This document shows, in pieces, positions 11,319-29,900 of a stretch of DNA of 64,000 nt; the first letter of the stretch is position 1, and each line of letters starts with the position of its first letter. Origin of the DNA: Coffea arabica (taxonomy: Eukaryota > Streptophyta > Magnoliopsida > Gentianales > Rubiaceae). Under the pieces are notes generated by a model. The model was not told where the DNA came from. It saw only the letters and a list, made by a program, of their open reading frames with translations, and did not search any database. The translations under genes were made by a program, and so were the position numbers. The stretch covers positions 7,076,501 to 7,140,500 of the forward strand of contig NC_092323.1 of assembly GCF_036785885.1 (NCBI RefSeq). The letters are read 5' to 3'.

Positions 11319-14300
11319 TTAGAATACAGGACCAGCAGCCAAAATCTCTTCTGCCAAGTTGTTATCTATCCCGATCTTGTGGCTCACGAATACTTCAAAG
11401 TTGTTCTTGAAAAGGCCAGCTAGCTTCAGCAGTGTTTCATTATAAGCATCCTTGTCGGACCACTGCACCACAAGATTGAAGGATATAACTCGAACGTGGA
11501 CGGTAAGCAACAAAATGAAAGACTGGTAAAAAATGAGGACAAGTTAGTCAGAAATGAAGAATAGAAATCGTCAACTAACAGTGTTCACGGGATCCAGAAT
11601 ATCAGAAGGCACTCCCTCAATCTCGGATGGAATTTCAAGCCCAAACACCTTAGTCTTTTTGTAATTTGCATTCAAAAGACTTCCCGAGTGTATGGCATCA
11701 ATTATTTTCCGTGTATGCGCCAACTTTATACGGCTTCCTACACCGTATCTGCAAGAGAAACAAGAGACAAGCATTAGCATAATTAGTTTTGCAACAATGT
11801 TGTATGAAGTTCTCAGTTAAGTTTACACGTTAGGAAATTGAATATTCTATTTGTGCTACTTTTACACATGCATACCTTCCTCCCGACCAACCAGTGTTGA
11901 CGAGCCACCCTGTTGCACCGTGTTTCTGCATCTTTTCAGCCAACATTGCAGCATACTTAGTAGGATGCAACATGATAAATGCTGCGCCAAAGCATGCAGA
12001 AAATGTAGCCTGGGGCTCTTTTATGCCATCCTCCGTGCCTGCAACCTGTATTTAAGAATATTTCCGTGAGAATAAAGCAAGTTAAAGATACAAAACGAAG
12101 AAAAGAAGAGAAGGGATCTCAAGAAAGCTTTGTATTGCACAACCGATGTTGATGAATTTGCCTTGAGAAATTAAAGGGTACTCTATGAAGAGGGATAAAT
12201 ACCAGAGCAGTGTAGCCGCTGATGAAATGGTACATGGTCTGTGCCAAGCTCAGCTTGCTCACAGGGGGAAGAACACCGAAGGCATCACAAGCCAAGAGTA
12301 TGACGTTCTTTGGGTGTGGGCCAACACATGGAAGTTTTGCGTTAGGAATGAATTCAATGGGATAGGCTGCACGGGTATTTTCTGAGGAAACAAACAAGCA
12401 AGTTTATTGAGCAGTCAGATGTTCATAGAAATTTGACACAAATTATCTTCTACATCATTTATTAAGCAAGTTCAAGATCTATGCGCTCAGATTTTTCCGT
12501 CAATAGTGACTACTTAAATCAAGCTTCATCATTTTTCTAGAACCAAATCCAACATTGGGAATTTAGTCTCCAAGCATAAATTGTTTGACTGTTGGCTAGC
12601 TATCCCTCAAGGCATAATGTGATGGATACAACGACTATTAGAGGTCAAACTTGCTCACTACACTAACCATTTTGAACTGACCCCATCCCACCTAGTGTTT
12701 AATATTATTAAGTTTGTAAACATTGTCAACTAAGGCTTAACTGCTCTCCTAATAACCACATATCTTTTTTCTCAATTGTTTTCCTCATTAGACAAATTTG
12801 GGCGGCCAGGACGAGGATGAGCTTCATATAATATAATGTCATAAAAAGCAAAATCCAGTTAAGGACTGGATCACCAAGACAGCGAATTTCTTTTGCATTT
12901 ATTACCTGTGACAGATTTATCTGTATAATCCACTTCTCTTGTATGCTCTTCGAACACCACATTCTCCAGCACTGGAAGCACCGGGTAATATAAATAATCA
13001 TACAGAGAATGACACTTTTTAAGGTAAAAAGATAATCGATAACAAACTAAATAGAATTAGCTTACCATTGATCTTTTGATTTTGAAACAAAAGAACGATT
13101 TGATTTATTTAGAGGTTAGAAGAGAAAGAGCAGTGTACCAGTCCCAAACTTAATAGCGTTCCAGATGTCAGGCTCCTTCTCCCTTGATAGATCAATGCAT
13201 TTGGCATAACAACCACCTTCAATGTTAGACACCCCAGTGTCACTCCAACAGTGTTCATCATCTCCAATTAAAAATCGATTGTGATCAGTAGACAGAGTAG
13301 TCTTTCCGGTCCCTAGATGATGAAAACAACGGGAAAGAAAACTCAGTAACTAGAAATGGATTACATAATCAAAGCTGTATCGTCTCCTTCAATCAGTCAT
13401 GGAGAGCTAAAGGCAAAAAGAGATAAACTAGCTGGCAAAAGATACCCACACATCATAAAATCGATCCAATGATACTTTACCTGACAATCCAAAGAAGAGG
13501 GCAACATCTCCATCTTTGCCCATATTGCTACCAGAGTGTAAGGAGAGGATTTGACGTTTAGGCATGAGATAATGCATGACACTGAATAGGCCTTTCTTCA
13601 TTTCCCCAGCATACTGGGTACCGAGGATGACCATTTCCCTTCTAGCCAGGTTTAAATCTATGCTAGTAGACGATGTCATATAGTGGGTATAACGATTACA
13701 GGGAAACTGTCCAGCATTATATATAGTGAAGTCCGGAGTACCAAAGTTTTCCAGCTCTTCAGTTGTGGGTCGGATACACCTGCCATCCACCCAGTTATCC
13801 AATTGTATACACATAGAGCTGACGGTATTATGACACTTGAGAAACTATAGGCTTTTAAAACTTTATGACTATATCTTATAGCAGGGATTGTAACAATCTA
13901 GAAAATTTCCAACGGTAATTAAACTTATCTGGTAGGTTTAAACCTGGTAGAACGCAACAACAATATTGATAAATAAGGCCACTTACATGTTATGCATAAA
14001 CAAGGAATGATAAGCTCTGGCAGAAACAATTCGGACTTTGATGCGATTCTGAGGATCCCAGTTTAGAAATTGATCATTGACAAAGACCTGGAATCGTTGT
14101 TAAATCAGGATATGTGATGATTCGACTCAGCATTATAACTCTTATTTCTTTTTTGAATATCTAAAAAGCTTGGCAAGTGATTCAATCAGTTTTATGTTGT
14201 CTTAATCATGCATGGTGCAAAAATCGCACTGTGTTATAGTTTTAGATGCGTATGACTAACTAGGGACATATTCAAATGCAGACAACCAACTTGGTACTAC

Positions 14301-16264
14301 TTGACAAGGGATCAAGAATTGTGAATATGATACCTTAACTTATAGCAGACACAGATAAAAGAGTATTTATTCCTTAGCCTTTAAAATTTGGCATTTTAAT
14401 CATATTCTAAATTTCTAATTGAATCTATTATTTTTTTCATTCCATAAAGTTCTTTTTTCTAAGAAAAAAAAAACGTTACATATATTTCATAATTTTGACT
14501 CTAGAGTAGGATAAAGTTTTGTAAACAACTTGTCAAATAGATAAGTAAACTGATCTCATTTTACATCACCAAAATCAATTATGAAGGAAAACTTATGGAT
14601 TACCTTCTCTAAAGAATTCAAATAATCCACAGCCCTTTCTCTATTGACCATGAATGTCTGCTCATCCATCTCAATATTTGGCGATCCCCTAGACAAAGCA
14701 CATAAGAATATAACTTAGTTGGCAAAACGTACCTAACTTCTTGCATGAACAAATCAAAAAGTCAATTCCCATGACTGCTGGGGGGTAGTATTAATTGTAT
14801 GTCCACGCTTAAATTATGCCTGGAAAGAGAGTATTGCAGCAGAGATAGAAAAGGAGGACTCAGCTTACTTTCCCCACCAAAGGTCATCATGTGTAGTCTC
14901 ATCTTTAACGACACGTTTATCCTTAGGGGAACGTCCAGTCTTGGCACCAGAAAGCGTTGCCAGTGCACCAGTAGACGTAATAAATGACCCTTTTTCATAC
15001 TTGATCGCCTGCTCGTATAACTCTGTTTTCACATCAGATAAACGCATTACAAGAATGAACCATTAATGGTTCATCTCTCATCTAGTTGATTTATTTTTCA
15101 TTATAAGTAGACAGTATAATAAAGAAGAAGCAGAAGAAGAAGAAGAGCTACAGTCTATAAAGAAGAAGAGAGATTATACCAGCGGGAGAGAGGTTGTAGA
15201 GGATGTGAGTGAATTTCAAGGAACTGTCACTAACGCTTATGGTTGGGGTGCCATGGGCAGGGTGTTGGGTTACGTGTGAAACCCCTGCAGTTTCGGCCTT
15301 TCTGGCTGGGTCTCCTTTCACCAGTTTGGGTCCATATCCTCTCGTCAGCGATGCTAGAGAAGCACTAAATAATAAAGAAACCACCCCAAAACAAAATTAT
15401 ATAATAAAAGGAAAATAAGAGAAAGAGGAATGATATTTGCTGCACAAAGAATTTTTCTTAAAGAAATGGTAAGTGATAGATACAAAATACAGAAAAAAGT
15501 GAAATATGAAAATAAGTAAGTTGTGCAATAATCGCTTAATAAGGAGAAAGGCTCTTAGAGGCTTCCCTAATGCCACGTTTAGAAAATAATTCTGTAGCAG
15601 ATAGTTGGGAATGAAAAGTGTATGGGAAGAGGCGAATGGATAAAGAAAAAAATATTTATGTATTCTTCTTTTGCTCTATTATTTTCTTTGTTTCTCTAAA
15701 ACAGTAATATGCTAAGACATCCATCCATGTATCCTGATAAATGTAGTCCTTTTTCTAGTCCCGCAACATTTTTGCATTTTCATAATCAAGCTATTTGGTA
15801 CTCATACTAGTGACATGAGTACATGCAAAGTTAGAATGTCAAATGCTCACCAATCTATCATTAAACTTTCAAAGGGGTAACATCTTCATCTACTGGTCGC
15901 TTTACGTTCTAGAAGAGAGCTTAAAAGGGTATCATTTTGATTTATTCTTTTTCCATTATCGAAATCAATTAGTACTTGCTTCTGGTTTCTAGTATTTTCT
16001 AGTATTGAATATTGATTACCTGATGGACTGCAGCTGCTGTTTCTGACGTTCTTGGCCAGACGGAGGAGCAAAAGCAACATCCTGAGTCTTGTCGGGAGTG
16101 GGAGTAGAAGGAGCTGACTTCTTCATCTGCAGCGAATGAAGCTCGTCTATTGTTTGAGCCTTCACGGTTGGCGCGCTGTCGTCGTGACATATTTCGTCAT
16201 GACTCTTGTCCGTCTGAATCTTCGGTAATCCCCGGCGTCCAGCTGCCCCTTCGTTTGAAGTCAT
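11319..16264 (-). CDS. PCK1: Phosphoenolpyruvate carboxykinase (ATP-dependent)
   Basis: Twelve exons join in frame to 656 residues: 16264-16020, 15364-15180, 15022-14869, 14688-14604, 14087-13987, 13779-13481, 13312-13139, 12971-12906, 12381-12203, 12045-11876, 11748-11580, 11462-11319. It catalyses oxaloacetate plus ATP to PEP, CO2 and ADP in the cytosol, for gluconeogenesis from lipid or organic acids and for CO2 release in some C4 and CAM plants. Visible motifs are the P-loop GLSGTGKTT (about residues 354-362, with the phosphate-binding Lys at 360), the metal-site motif [13 protein letters not shown] just after it, and GWSGGRYGVGSR near the C-terminus. The N-terminal extension of about 110 residues contains MKKSAPSTP, which resembles the regulatory phosphorylation site of plant PEPCKs. 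Length is close to the usual 660-670. No lesions were seen and all junction phases agree. Confidence 0.97.
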
Positions 16265-16581
16265 TTCGTCTGCTCTTTTATAAATTTACCCTACACCATA
16301 TCAAACCATCTTCCATAACTCATTAATATAACATATATAATGGACCCCCAAAGAAAAAACAAAAAAAGAAAATCAAATAATACACACCGAAAAATGCAAG
16401 CTGAAGAAGAAAACTTCTACGATGAAGAATATGGGCTTTTAAAGAAAATTGGCAGATATAAAACAAACAAATGACTGAACCATCAAAAGGGTTATAAGTG
16501 TGATGTGATATCACTGCACTGCCTTGTTTTACGGCTAAGCAGAAGGTGATGAAATGTGGTGTAGCTCAAATACAGAGGTCG

Positions 16582-16589
16582 TATTTATA
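16582..16589 (-). promoter_or_regulatory. Probable TATA box of the PEPCK gene
   Basis: The minus strand reads TATAAATA here, about 320 bases upstream of the PEPCK ATG. That would leave a 5' UTR of roughly 290 bases with no intron needed. Position and sequence fit a plant core promoter, but the transcription start is not shown. Confidence 0.5.
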
Positions 16590-18711
16590 GGACTGAGGAG
16601 CACTCTTTTACCGTAGATTACAGTTAAACTCTTGGGGCCTTGATCGGTTCACCATGTCAAGCTCCGTGGTCTCCGGACATTTCATTTAGTTGTCTTTTGA
16701 TTTTTATCTTATCCTTTTTCTTAGTTACAACATCTTTTGACATCCTTATACCATATAAGAATGAGTTGTGGTCAAAAAGAGATTTGAATTTCAACCGTAT
16801 GGATAGAAGCTTTTTGAAAATGTGAAATGTTGTATAGTTTTTTTTTTAAATTTTTGGTACAACTAAAGGCAGCATGTGCTTATTTATATTTATCGAAATG
16901 CTCTCATTTTAGTACATTTAAAGCTTTAATTTATCGAGCCATTTGAGTATTTTTGGAATATAGAATTATTTTGCAATCGTTTTTGCATCGAGTACAATTC
17001 ATATAAGTTTATGTGTTGGTGTATTTACTGAAATGATGTTATAGGCACATTGAATTGAAGTGTAGCTTTTGTTGTGCAATTAACACAAAAATATATTAAC
17101 ACATTATGTAATTAACACATTGCTATAATTAGCCATTGGAGGATATTCCTTTGTCTGAAACAACTTATGTTTGTTTCCTCTTTGACGATTTTCAATTAAC
17201 ATCTGTAGGGGTCTTTTGGTAATGGTAAAATTGTAAAAACATTGATAAAACAAAGTGCATAAGTGTGTGCTACAATTAGAACATACTATTATTAGTTTTG
17301 TAATATTTAATGACTATTTATTTTCAAAATATATTATTATTTGTTCAATGAAATTTTTTTTTTTAATCACAGGCACCAAACACCTGTACGATACGTGAGC
17401 ATTCCCCCCTAGTACTACTAGTTTTTCTAATAGAAAGCGCTGCGATAAAAGTCCCGAAATTCATGAGTTGCTTTAATGTGTTGGGATGGTTAATTATTTG
17501 AAAAATTATTTTAGAATAGCACCATAACAAATTTTGTGAAGTTATGCATGTCACGTAAAAAGTGGATGGAGAGATAAAAAGAGTGATTCGAAACCGGTTT
17601 ATGATGCAAACAAAAAGTACTACCAAATGACAATATAACCAGATAATCCAAGTTTAACAGATAATGTACAAAAATACAGCAATACATAGAATGCAAAATG
17701 AGTCCAGAATCTTTTTTATTTCCCTCATCACGAAAAATCTTACTTCATTTCGTCAGAACAAATGTTGAAAATACTAAATCATTGTAATGATAATAACTAA
17801 ACTATTGAGATTTTACTAAATTATGGAAGTTATCTGCATGTGCCTCCATGCCATGGCATCATTCGACTACCTTATGGGGTACTTCATTTACATCTTAAAA
17901 AGTATTGTGATACAATCACTGCAAATTATGCGAAGTTTTTAATATGTCTCCTTGAGCAGATAGATTTTTTACTCTATTACCATTTTCATTTTCTTTGCTA
18001 GTAACCATAGATTGGTCCCCAACTTTCTTCATTCTTCAATTGTTTTAATGTCCTTCAATCATGATATTTACCTAATACATGGTATTATATTGACTTCAAA
18101 GGAAATATGTCAAGTTTAATAGTAGGATATATTCATTTTAAGCTAATCTGTTAGGTGTTTATTAGTTGATTAATCTATATAAATACTAGTATTAGTTAGA
18201 AAGAGAAAATTCATTTTATTTCTAATAAATTATACATGATTTGCAGCCAACAAACTTATACGCTAAATAGAGAATAAATGAATTCGTTAGAATGGAAGAT
18301 TATTTGAAGAATTTTTTTTAGAATAATACCGGAGCATTTTTTTATGATGTTATCTATAAAAAGATGCTTGAAATAGTGAAAAAATTATTGAAAAATATAT
18401 CTATAATGCAAGTAAAATAATTTTTATAAATAAGGGCCGTCGAAATTCGAAACAAACGCGTTACACTTTTGTTTGTCATATTGTCTTATTTTATTTTATT
18501 ATTGTCATTGTTATTATTTATTTATTTTTTAGTACAGGGGGGATTAGACTTGAAACCGGCCCCCGTTTAATCGACTAACAGGCTTTTATATTTAAGCCCA
18601 AATTTAACAAACCCGGATGCCCGCAACCCGGCTGGGTTCTTCATCATCATTCCTCAGGATTCAACTAATTTGTCGTCTCCGCGTGACCAGGCAGAAGACG
18701 GCTGCCCGAAA
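16590..18711. other. Divergent spacer between PEPCK and DUS2, with MITE relics
   Basis: This stretch holds both promoters of a head-to-head gene pair. It is AT-rich and without a convincing open frame. Two degraded copies of one MITE-like sequence lie at about 17474-17652 and 18291-18443; both contain a core resembling ATTATTTGAA followed by TTTTTAGAATA and an AAAAAG tract. The last 150 bases before the DUS2 ATG are more GC-rich and probably hold its leader. Confidence 0.45.
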
Positions 18712-23358
<4,647 letters not shown>

Positions 23359-24056
23359 AATCCTTTCAGCAGCTTAACCATGAGCCTGATTGCAAAAAGT
23401 AGGTATGCTTGCTCTTCAATCTGAGGAATGCTGATTTTTGTGGTTGTACTATATTGGGACTGCCTGCAGCACACGTAATTGTCAGAACATTTACCATGTA
23501 AGGGCATATAATTTGTCTGGCGAGCTTGCACTGATTTCATTCCAATGATAATTTTTGCTAAAAATTTTAGAACTTCTGGATGTGTACATAAAAATTTATA
23601 GTAGACCGAGTTTTCCTATAATAGCAATAATTGTATGACAATCACCCCTTTGACTTTTTGGAAGGATATCACTTCAAATTCTTGGCAGGCGTCTATTTGA
23701 GTACCTGTAGCTGGCATTTCCTTTTAGTTTTTACATGTACTGCCAGCGGCATTTTCTGTCGCAGTCGTGTTATAGGCTTATTATTGGGCAAGAGCCAATG
23801 AGCCATAATAGTCACGCGAGCTGCAAAATTCGAGAGCTGCAGCTACCCGCTTGTTTTTTTTTTTTTTTTTTTTTTGATTTCATGGTGTTTTAGGTGCTTA
23901 GTGGAAATACGTCAGGGGAATGAAATAGCGAGGACAAGCCCCCCATCAAAGACTGGGAAGAGGGTGCTAATTGTTGCTAGCTGATTTTAAATTGAGGAGA
24001 ACTCTTTTCTACCAGAGGTTGTGGGTGAAATGCTATAATACGGTGCAACCGCCTAA
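23359..24056. other. DUS2 3' flank
   Basis: This should include the DUS2 3' UTR. A 22-base T run lies near 23853. I see no gene. Confidence 0.35.
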
Positions 24057-24232
24057 GGTCCTGCTTGATAACTTTTAGTTCAACACTTAAATTTAATGGA
24101 TTTAAATCTTAGCATATTCATATCGTTTGATAACGAAAATTGAACATCCGAATTAATTAAGTGATACTGAATTTCTTAGGTAAAACTTTAGATTTTAGAT
24201 TTGAGATTTCAGTTTTATTAAACGCATCCTAA
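24054..24232. mobile_element. Tourist-like MITE with TAA TSD
   Basis: The element proper is 24057-24229 (173 bp). The left end GGTCCTGCTTGATAAC and the inverted right end GGATGCGTTTAATAAAAC are imperfect TIRs, and TAA flanks both sides. Internal stretches (for example TTAAGTGATACTGAATTTCTTAGGTAAA, in parts) resemble the relic at about 53115-53336, so the two are probably the same family. Confidence 0.6.
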
Positions 24233-25185
24233 ATCATGTTGCCTCAATAAGTATGTGACAGATTTAAGGGCGATTCTTCCCCCATTTTTAATAGATTGAT
24301 TTTTGGTTTCATAATTTTTGCTTAATTTGACCTATTTTCTGCAATGTTATTCCTATTTAGCTTCATTGTTTTATACTCTTGACCTTCCCGCGGTCCTAGA
24401 ATCGAAGGCACACTATGAGTTACCATGAATTTCTTATGGGAAAGATTTCTACAACCACCAAAAATCATATTAATGGTAGATTTGCCGCTTTTAGGTTTAA
24501 GAGGCCTTTCTTGAATTTGTATTGCAATTTTGCTCAGCTAAACATTTGGACAAAAATTTAATAAAAACATTTGGATATTGTATAGTATGCTGCGCTCTTG
24601 TCCCTCAATAGTGTATCATATGCCCTCTCCAAGTTAATCTCTCTAAATGCCACTATCATATATTCGGCCCATAATGCAAAATTTTGTTTCGGTTTGAAAT
24701 GATTACATGGCAAGTCTATCCGTGAAAATGCTATAAATAAGATCGTGGAGTTCAATGATTAAGCATTAATGGAGATTTTATTTAAATTGTTATTACATTC
24801 TAGTAGGTTTTAATTGATCAGATTTGGCAAGAGTTTCTCTCCTAAATTCTAGATTTTAGCCTTTAAGAACATACCCAAAAAAAAAAAAAAAAAGAGGAAA
24901 GAAACGGTTGGGAATATAACCACATTGGCCGCCTCCTCAACAAAATCACAGACCTCATTCACTGCAGGAGATTTGTGGAAGGGCAAATGCTGAAAACCCC
25001 TACGAATTATTATAGTAAGTGCATTTTACACTCTAAATTATTTTAACAGACGCTTTATAGCCTTAATTAACTAGAAAATAATAAGAAAATTAATTCCATC
25101 CAAAAAATTGAAGAAATTATCAATTTATCTTCCATTAAAACTTTATAAGTGACAAAATACCTTTTTGGTAGAAAAGTTGCAACTT

Positions 25186-25998
25186 TAAGGGTCTGTTTGG
25201 TTGGAAGTAAAATGTTTTCCTTGGGAAAATATTTTCCGTGGAAATAATTTTCCATGAAAATCATTTCCCTTTCATCATTTTCAGGTGTTTGGTTAGGTTA
25301 TTGAAAATATTTTCTTACTTCATTTTTCTGGTATTTGTTTAATTTTTGAAATATTTTCATTTTTATCTCTATCTTTACTTTCTACACATTATAACTACAT
25401 ACTTCTTCCCATGCAAAATAAGAAAATTTATCTCATTGATTAACTTTAAAAAATCTTGAAGAAATGTATATATGAATAAAAAATATCTCCTTAAGCAATA
25501 AACAAATTACTGGCCATTTAGTATCAAATATCAATCACATGCAATGCTTATTGTGACATATATCTTGCACTCTCACTGCTGAAAGTTTCTCTAGAAAAGA
25601 ATGTCCCTATTATACATAATTAATTACTAGCATAGAATGAGCAGGATGAGGTTTTTTTTTTATTTTGAATATACTAGGGGGAGGGTTGGGTTAGGTTGGG
25701 TGGTACGGGGGAGGGAGTGTAAGAAAGAGATCTTGGGTTCGAGTCTTCCTGTTTACACTAAAAAAAAAAAAGAACATACTACAAGATGTTTTTAGTAAGT
25801 TTGGAACATACTACAGGCGGGATGCATGCATTTCGGAAAACAACTTCAGTAAGTTTGGAAGGGAAGTTGTTTTCCATAAGATGAGTGAAAATATTTTACA
25901 TAGGAAAATGTTTTCAGTAACTTTTGTGCAACCAAACACGGGAAATTAGGAAAACATTTTCCTGGAAAATATTTTCACCCGAAACAAACGGACCCTAA
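25186..25998. mobile_element. PIF/Harbinger (Tourist-like) non-autonomous element with TAA TSD
   Basis: The element proper is 25189-25995 (807 bp). Its ends GGGTCTGTTTGGTT and, inverted, GGGTCCGTTTGTTT are TIRs of the GGGNNNGTTTG type, and the 3-bp TAA is repeated on both flanks. Subterminal DNA has many GGAAAATATTTTCC-like motifs in both orientations. There is no transposase frame. It contains a younger SINE insertion at 25677-25771. Confidence 0.85.
25677..25771 (+). mobile_element. tRNA-derived SINE nested in the Tourist-like element
   Basis: This block of about 95 bases contains a box-B-like GGGTTCGAGTCTTCC, a G-rich upstream part with a box-A-like GGTTGGGTGGTACGGG, and ends in a 12-base A tract. 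It is flanked by near-identical 10-base repeats (GAATATACTA at 25667-25676, GAACATACTA at 25772-25781), as expected for target-primed insertion. It is short, so it may be 5' truncated. Confidence 0.7.
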
Positions 25999-26890
25999 AT
26001 GGATTAATTTTCACTTCGTAATCACATTCTAACTATAAACATATAACAATAAAATATATGATCACTTTGAATGACAATTAAAACAAAAGAAGTATGAAAA
26101 AAAGAAGAAGAAAGGGAACAAATTTAGTTCAAAAATCACAACAGCCCTATTTTATTACATGTTTCAAGTTAGCTTAGGTAAGAAAATATTGCAATGAAGA
26201 AAAAAGGCACGTGAAGTCCTATTTATTTCTCATGCAAGCCCAGTTAGGCTCCCTCTTTCCCACAGGATAGAAGTAACGTAGATTGTTGCCATTAAACTCA
26301 AAAAAAGTCTTATTTATTCCTCTAATTTCGAGCTATACCTTCGTTTTATTTCTATATGCACATAACAAATGAAATAATTTAGGTGTTTTATTTAAAATTT
26401 TGAGTTCAATATTTTGTTTACTAATATTTAGATTAGATTTTAATTTAGGTTTGGCATTTTGAATCTTTATTGCTTTCATATGAAAAATTTGTTTTCTATG
26501 CTATTGTGAAGATTTCAAGTGAAATTTTGCTGGTTATATGAAGTAACGGCATTATGATGCGTCGGACAAAATTATGAGATTTTAAAAATTGTAACAGTAG
26601 TATCTCAATATTTCCATATTTTGCCCCTATTTTAGTTTTAATAGTCTTATCATTCAAAGCAAAGCTACATATATAGTAATCTTTTTCATGAAAATGGTAT
26701 TTTTGTCACTTAAGTTTTTATGGACAATAAATTGGTCATTCCATTAATCACTTGGAAAAAATTAATTGTCATATTATTTTTTAGTTGACTAAGGGTGCAA
26801 AGTGTCTACTAATATTTTAGGGTGTAAATTGTGCGAGCTCTCTGCATTTAATTCTACTAGAATAAACAACGAAAAACGAGGGATAAAAGT
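25999..26890. other. AT-rich spacer upstream of the RMD5 transcription unit
   Basis: No open frame or repeat with clear ends is seen. It presumably includes the RMD5 promoter. Confidence 0.35.
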
Positions 26891-26929
26891 GGAATGAAAT
26901 GGTTGAGGACCCAAACGTAAGCAAACAGC

Positions 26930-29900
26930 AATCTGTTCTCCCTATTTTATTTAGAAAATCTTTGGGCTTCTATTCTCTCTCTCTCTCTCGAGCGTTTTCT
27001 TGTCTTCAAGCCAAGGTTCCACACAACATCCGACCCGAACCACCTAACCCACCCATCTGTCGACGGTCGGGTATCCATTTTCATGGTTTAACAATCTCCG
27101 GTAGGACACAATACTAGCATCTTCTTTTCTGTCCTAAACTCCCAAAGTACTTGTTGATTATATTTTCTACTACTTTTGCTGAAACGACGCCGCCAGTTAC
27201 CGGTGAGTTACTAGCATAAATTTGAAGGGGGGAAAAAAATTAAATTTTGATGATTGCTTAAATTTTCGTGTCATGATTTTCGATCTGAATTTGTGTGATG
27301 CATCATTATTCACGCATCCAAGCACACAGTTTAGTATATTTTGTTGCGTGGAAGCATCATCTATTATTTGTTTTTTTTTTTAATCTTTCTTCTTTAGATA
27401 TGGAATTGCTTCCGAGTTACTGCATTTTCTTTTCTTTGTTTGAAATTTTTGATTCGGCGAATTTGAGAAATCGTTATTTATTTTTCTCCACGTATTGTTG
27501 ATTCTTGAGTGTGATTAGTAGGCGGAGCACTTCTGATTGGGTGGGCTTACAGATGGCACTGCGGCTAATTAACAATCTAATGCTTGTGTTAACTAAATTG
27601 AGCTGCTTACAGAAAACGAAAATCAAAAAACTGAATTGAGCTGGTATTACTTTTGCTTAGTTGAAAAGTTGCTTAAGAAGGAAATCTTGCTGTTTTCTTT
27701 ATGACAAAAAAAAAAAAGGGTGTTTCAACTGTGTTCTATTGTTTATTTTGTTTTATTTCGGGAGATATGTATTTAGGTCTCTTAGGAGAATCGGAGGGTA
27801 AACTTGAGAATAGAGTATATAACTTTCTCGTGTAGTTTGGGAGTCCCAGAGAGAAAACAGAAATTCAGAAAGGAGTTCTATTGAAGTTTGAGTTTTATGG
27901 GTCATTTTTGTAGTTTTCTTTCATCATCATCATCATCTTCTGCTTCTTCTTTTAAATCGAAATCCTTTTTCTTCATTCCTTTTTGTTTTCCTTGAGTAGT
28001 GAGTTATAGATTTAAAGATGCAATAAAAAATTTGATTATCTTCTTAAGCTTGTTATGCATATTTTATGTTGGTGTTTAAACTTTTTCTCATCTATGTCAT
28101 AATGTCTGATTTAAGTTCAAGTTTTAGTGGTCATGTGACCATTGGAATGAGGCACATTCTAGGTTTCATGGAAAAATTTCCAGAATTTTTTAATTTTTTT
28201 TTTCGGTTTCACCTAACATTAGTAGAATCTTCACTTGAAAGCTAATTTTCTTGCATCTTTATGCCTGGAGAGTAAAGACTAGCTGCACTCGACATTTTGT
28301 CGCTTGTGTGTGTTTGGGTTGGGGGGAGGAGTCTTTTTTTTTTTTTGAGGACAGAATTCTCTGTTTTTGAATAATTCCCGTGCATGTATGTGCCTTTCTT
28401 AAATTGTACAACATTAACTGTATTTCAGGTTTGCCCCTGAGTTGGTATAACACAAAAAAGTTGTTAAAGTTGAAAAGACCCTGTCTTCCTCGGTGCTTTA
28501 ACAACTTTCAGGTGACTTTTACCTTTTGTATTCGTTTCCACTAAATAAATCTGTATTCTTCGACTGTCAATCTCCAAAAAAAGAGTCATGTGTTTGGGTC
28601 TTAAGTTGTTTTTATCACTATTCATTTATTTTTCATAGTCTGATATATGGTCCGCTGGGTTGAACCTGCTAAGTGTATTCTTTTTCGTTTGAATCCGTGC
28701 TGTAGATAATCTCATTATTGAGCAATAAATTCTTCCAATTAACACTTAATAAGTTTTAGATCTGAAATTGGATGAAGTTGGAGAGAGATAAATAACAGAA
28801 TTTTCAGAATTTCAAAGCAATTAAATCTTGGGTGATTAGCCATTCTTATTTGGCATCCCGGTGCACTCATAAAGACTGGCCCATCATTGTTGATTGGGTT
28901 TTCAAGTTTTATCAAGGCTTTTTCTTTGCTGAGTGAAGGGAAATTTGAAACTTTATCTGAAGTAACAGTCTGGAAAACATGACCCGGACTTCCATCTGCC
29001 AAATCCCTCTACCTGTCAAAAAATTTTAAAAGCCATTGTCAAGTTATTGTGGGTCTCATAGGTTCAGGCTATATGTTACTTCACATTTTTATCCCATTTG
29101 TTTAACAATTTCAGCCAAGCTTCCTTTATTCATGTTGTGTAAGAGGTCCAAATATGACTCGTTTGAGCAGCTTGGTGATGTTTGTTTTGTTAAAATCCTA
29201 CTGATAAACATAAGTGAATCATCAGCTACAAATGTCTTATCTATGCAAAAGAACACTTTCTTTTGCCATTTTACTCTTTTCCTTTTTGAAAGGCCTTTAC
29301 TAATCTTTCCAGAGCTAGTTATGGGGCGTCATTGACTCATTGAACTCGAGCAATATTTTCTCTGTTCTCATCTGGCCTTTGTCTTGTTGTGTATGTACTT
29401 TTGCCTGGTCAAGCCCTTGGAGTCACTTAAAAGAGTTTTGAGACCATCTTTTGTTATGATTTTGAATTTCTTTTGATATTTTGAGTCTCAGTCATCTGGT
29501 ATTAATTCTGACTTTCACATAAACTGAAACTTAGAAGAGCATAATTATATTATCTCTCTGAGAACCAATGACCTTTTTGTTTTCCTCTTTTAATTTCAAT
29601 TATTTCACTCTGGCTGTACTTGTAAAGTACTAATGATCATGTGGTGCATATATATGGATTTTCTGTCTGGTTTCATCAACATACAAGTAATTCATGGAGT
29701 TCTTATTGAGCTTTGCAGTGTTTTGTCTTTTAAAACTGCAGATGTTAAAGCTTGATTTTTGTTATGTAGCTAAATGGCAAGAGTAATTTCCCTGGGCAAA
29801 GTTAGATGACTCGATATGAGGCTATACATTGTTAATAATATAGTAAAATTGAAGTTCATCTAATAGAAAAAATATGCTAGATACTAGGATGAAGAAAGGA

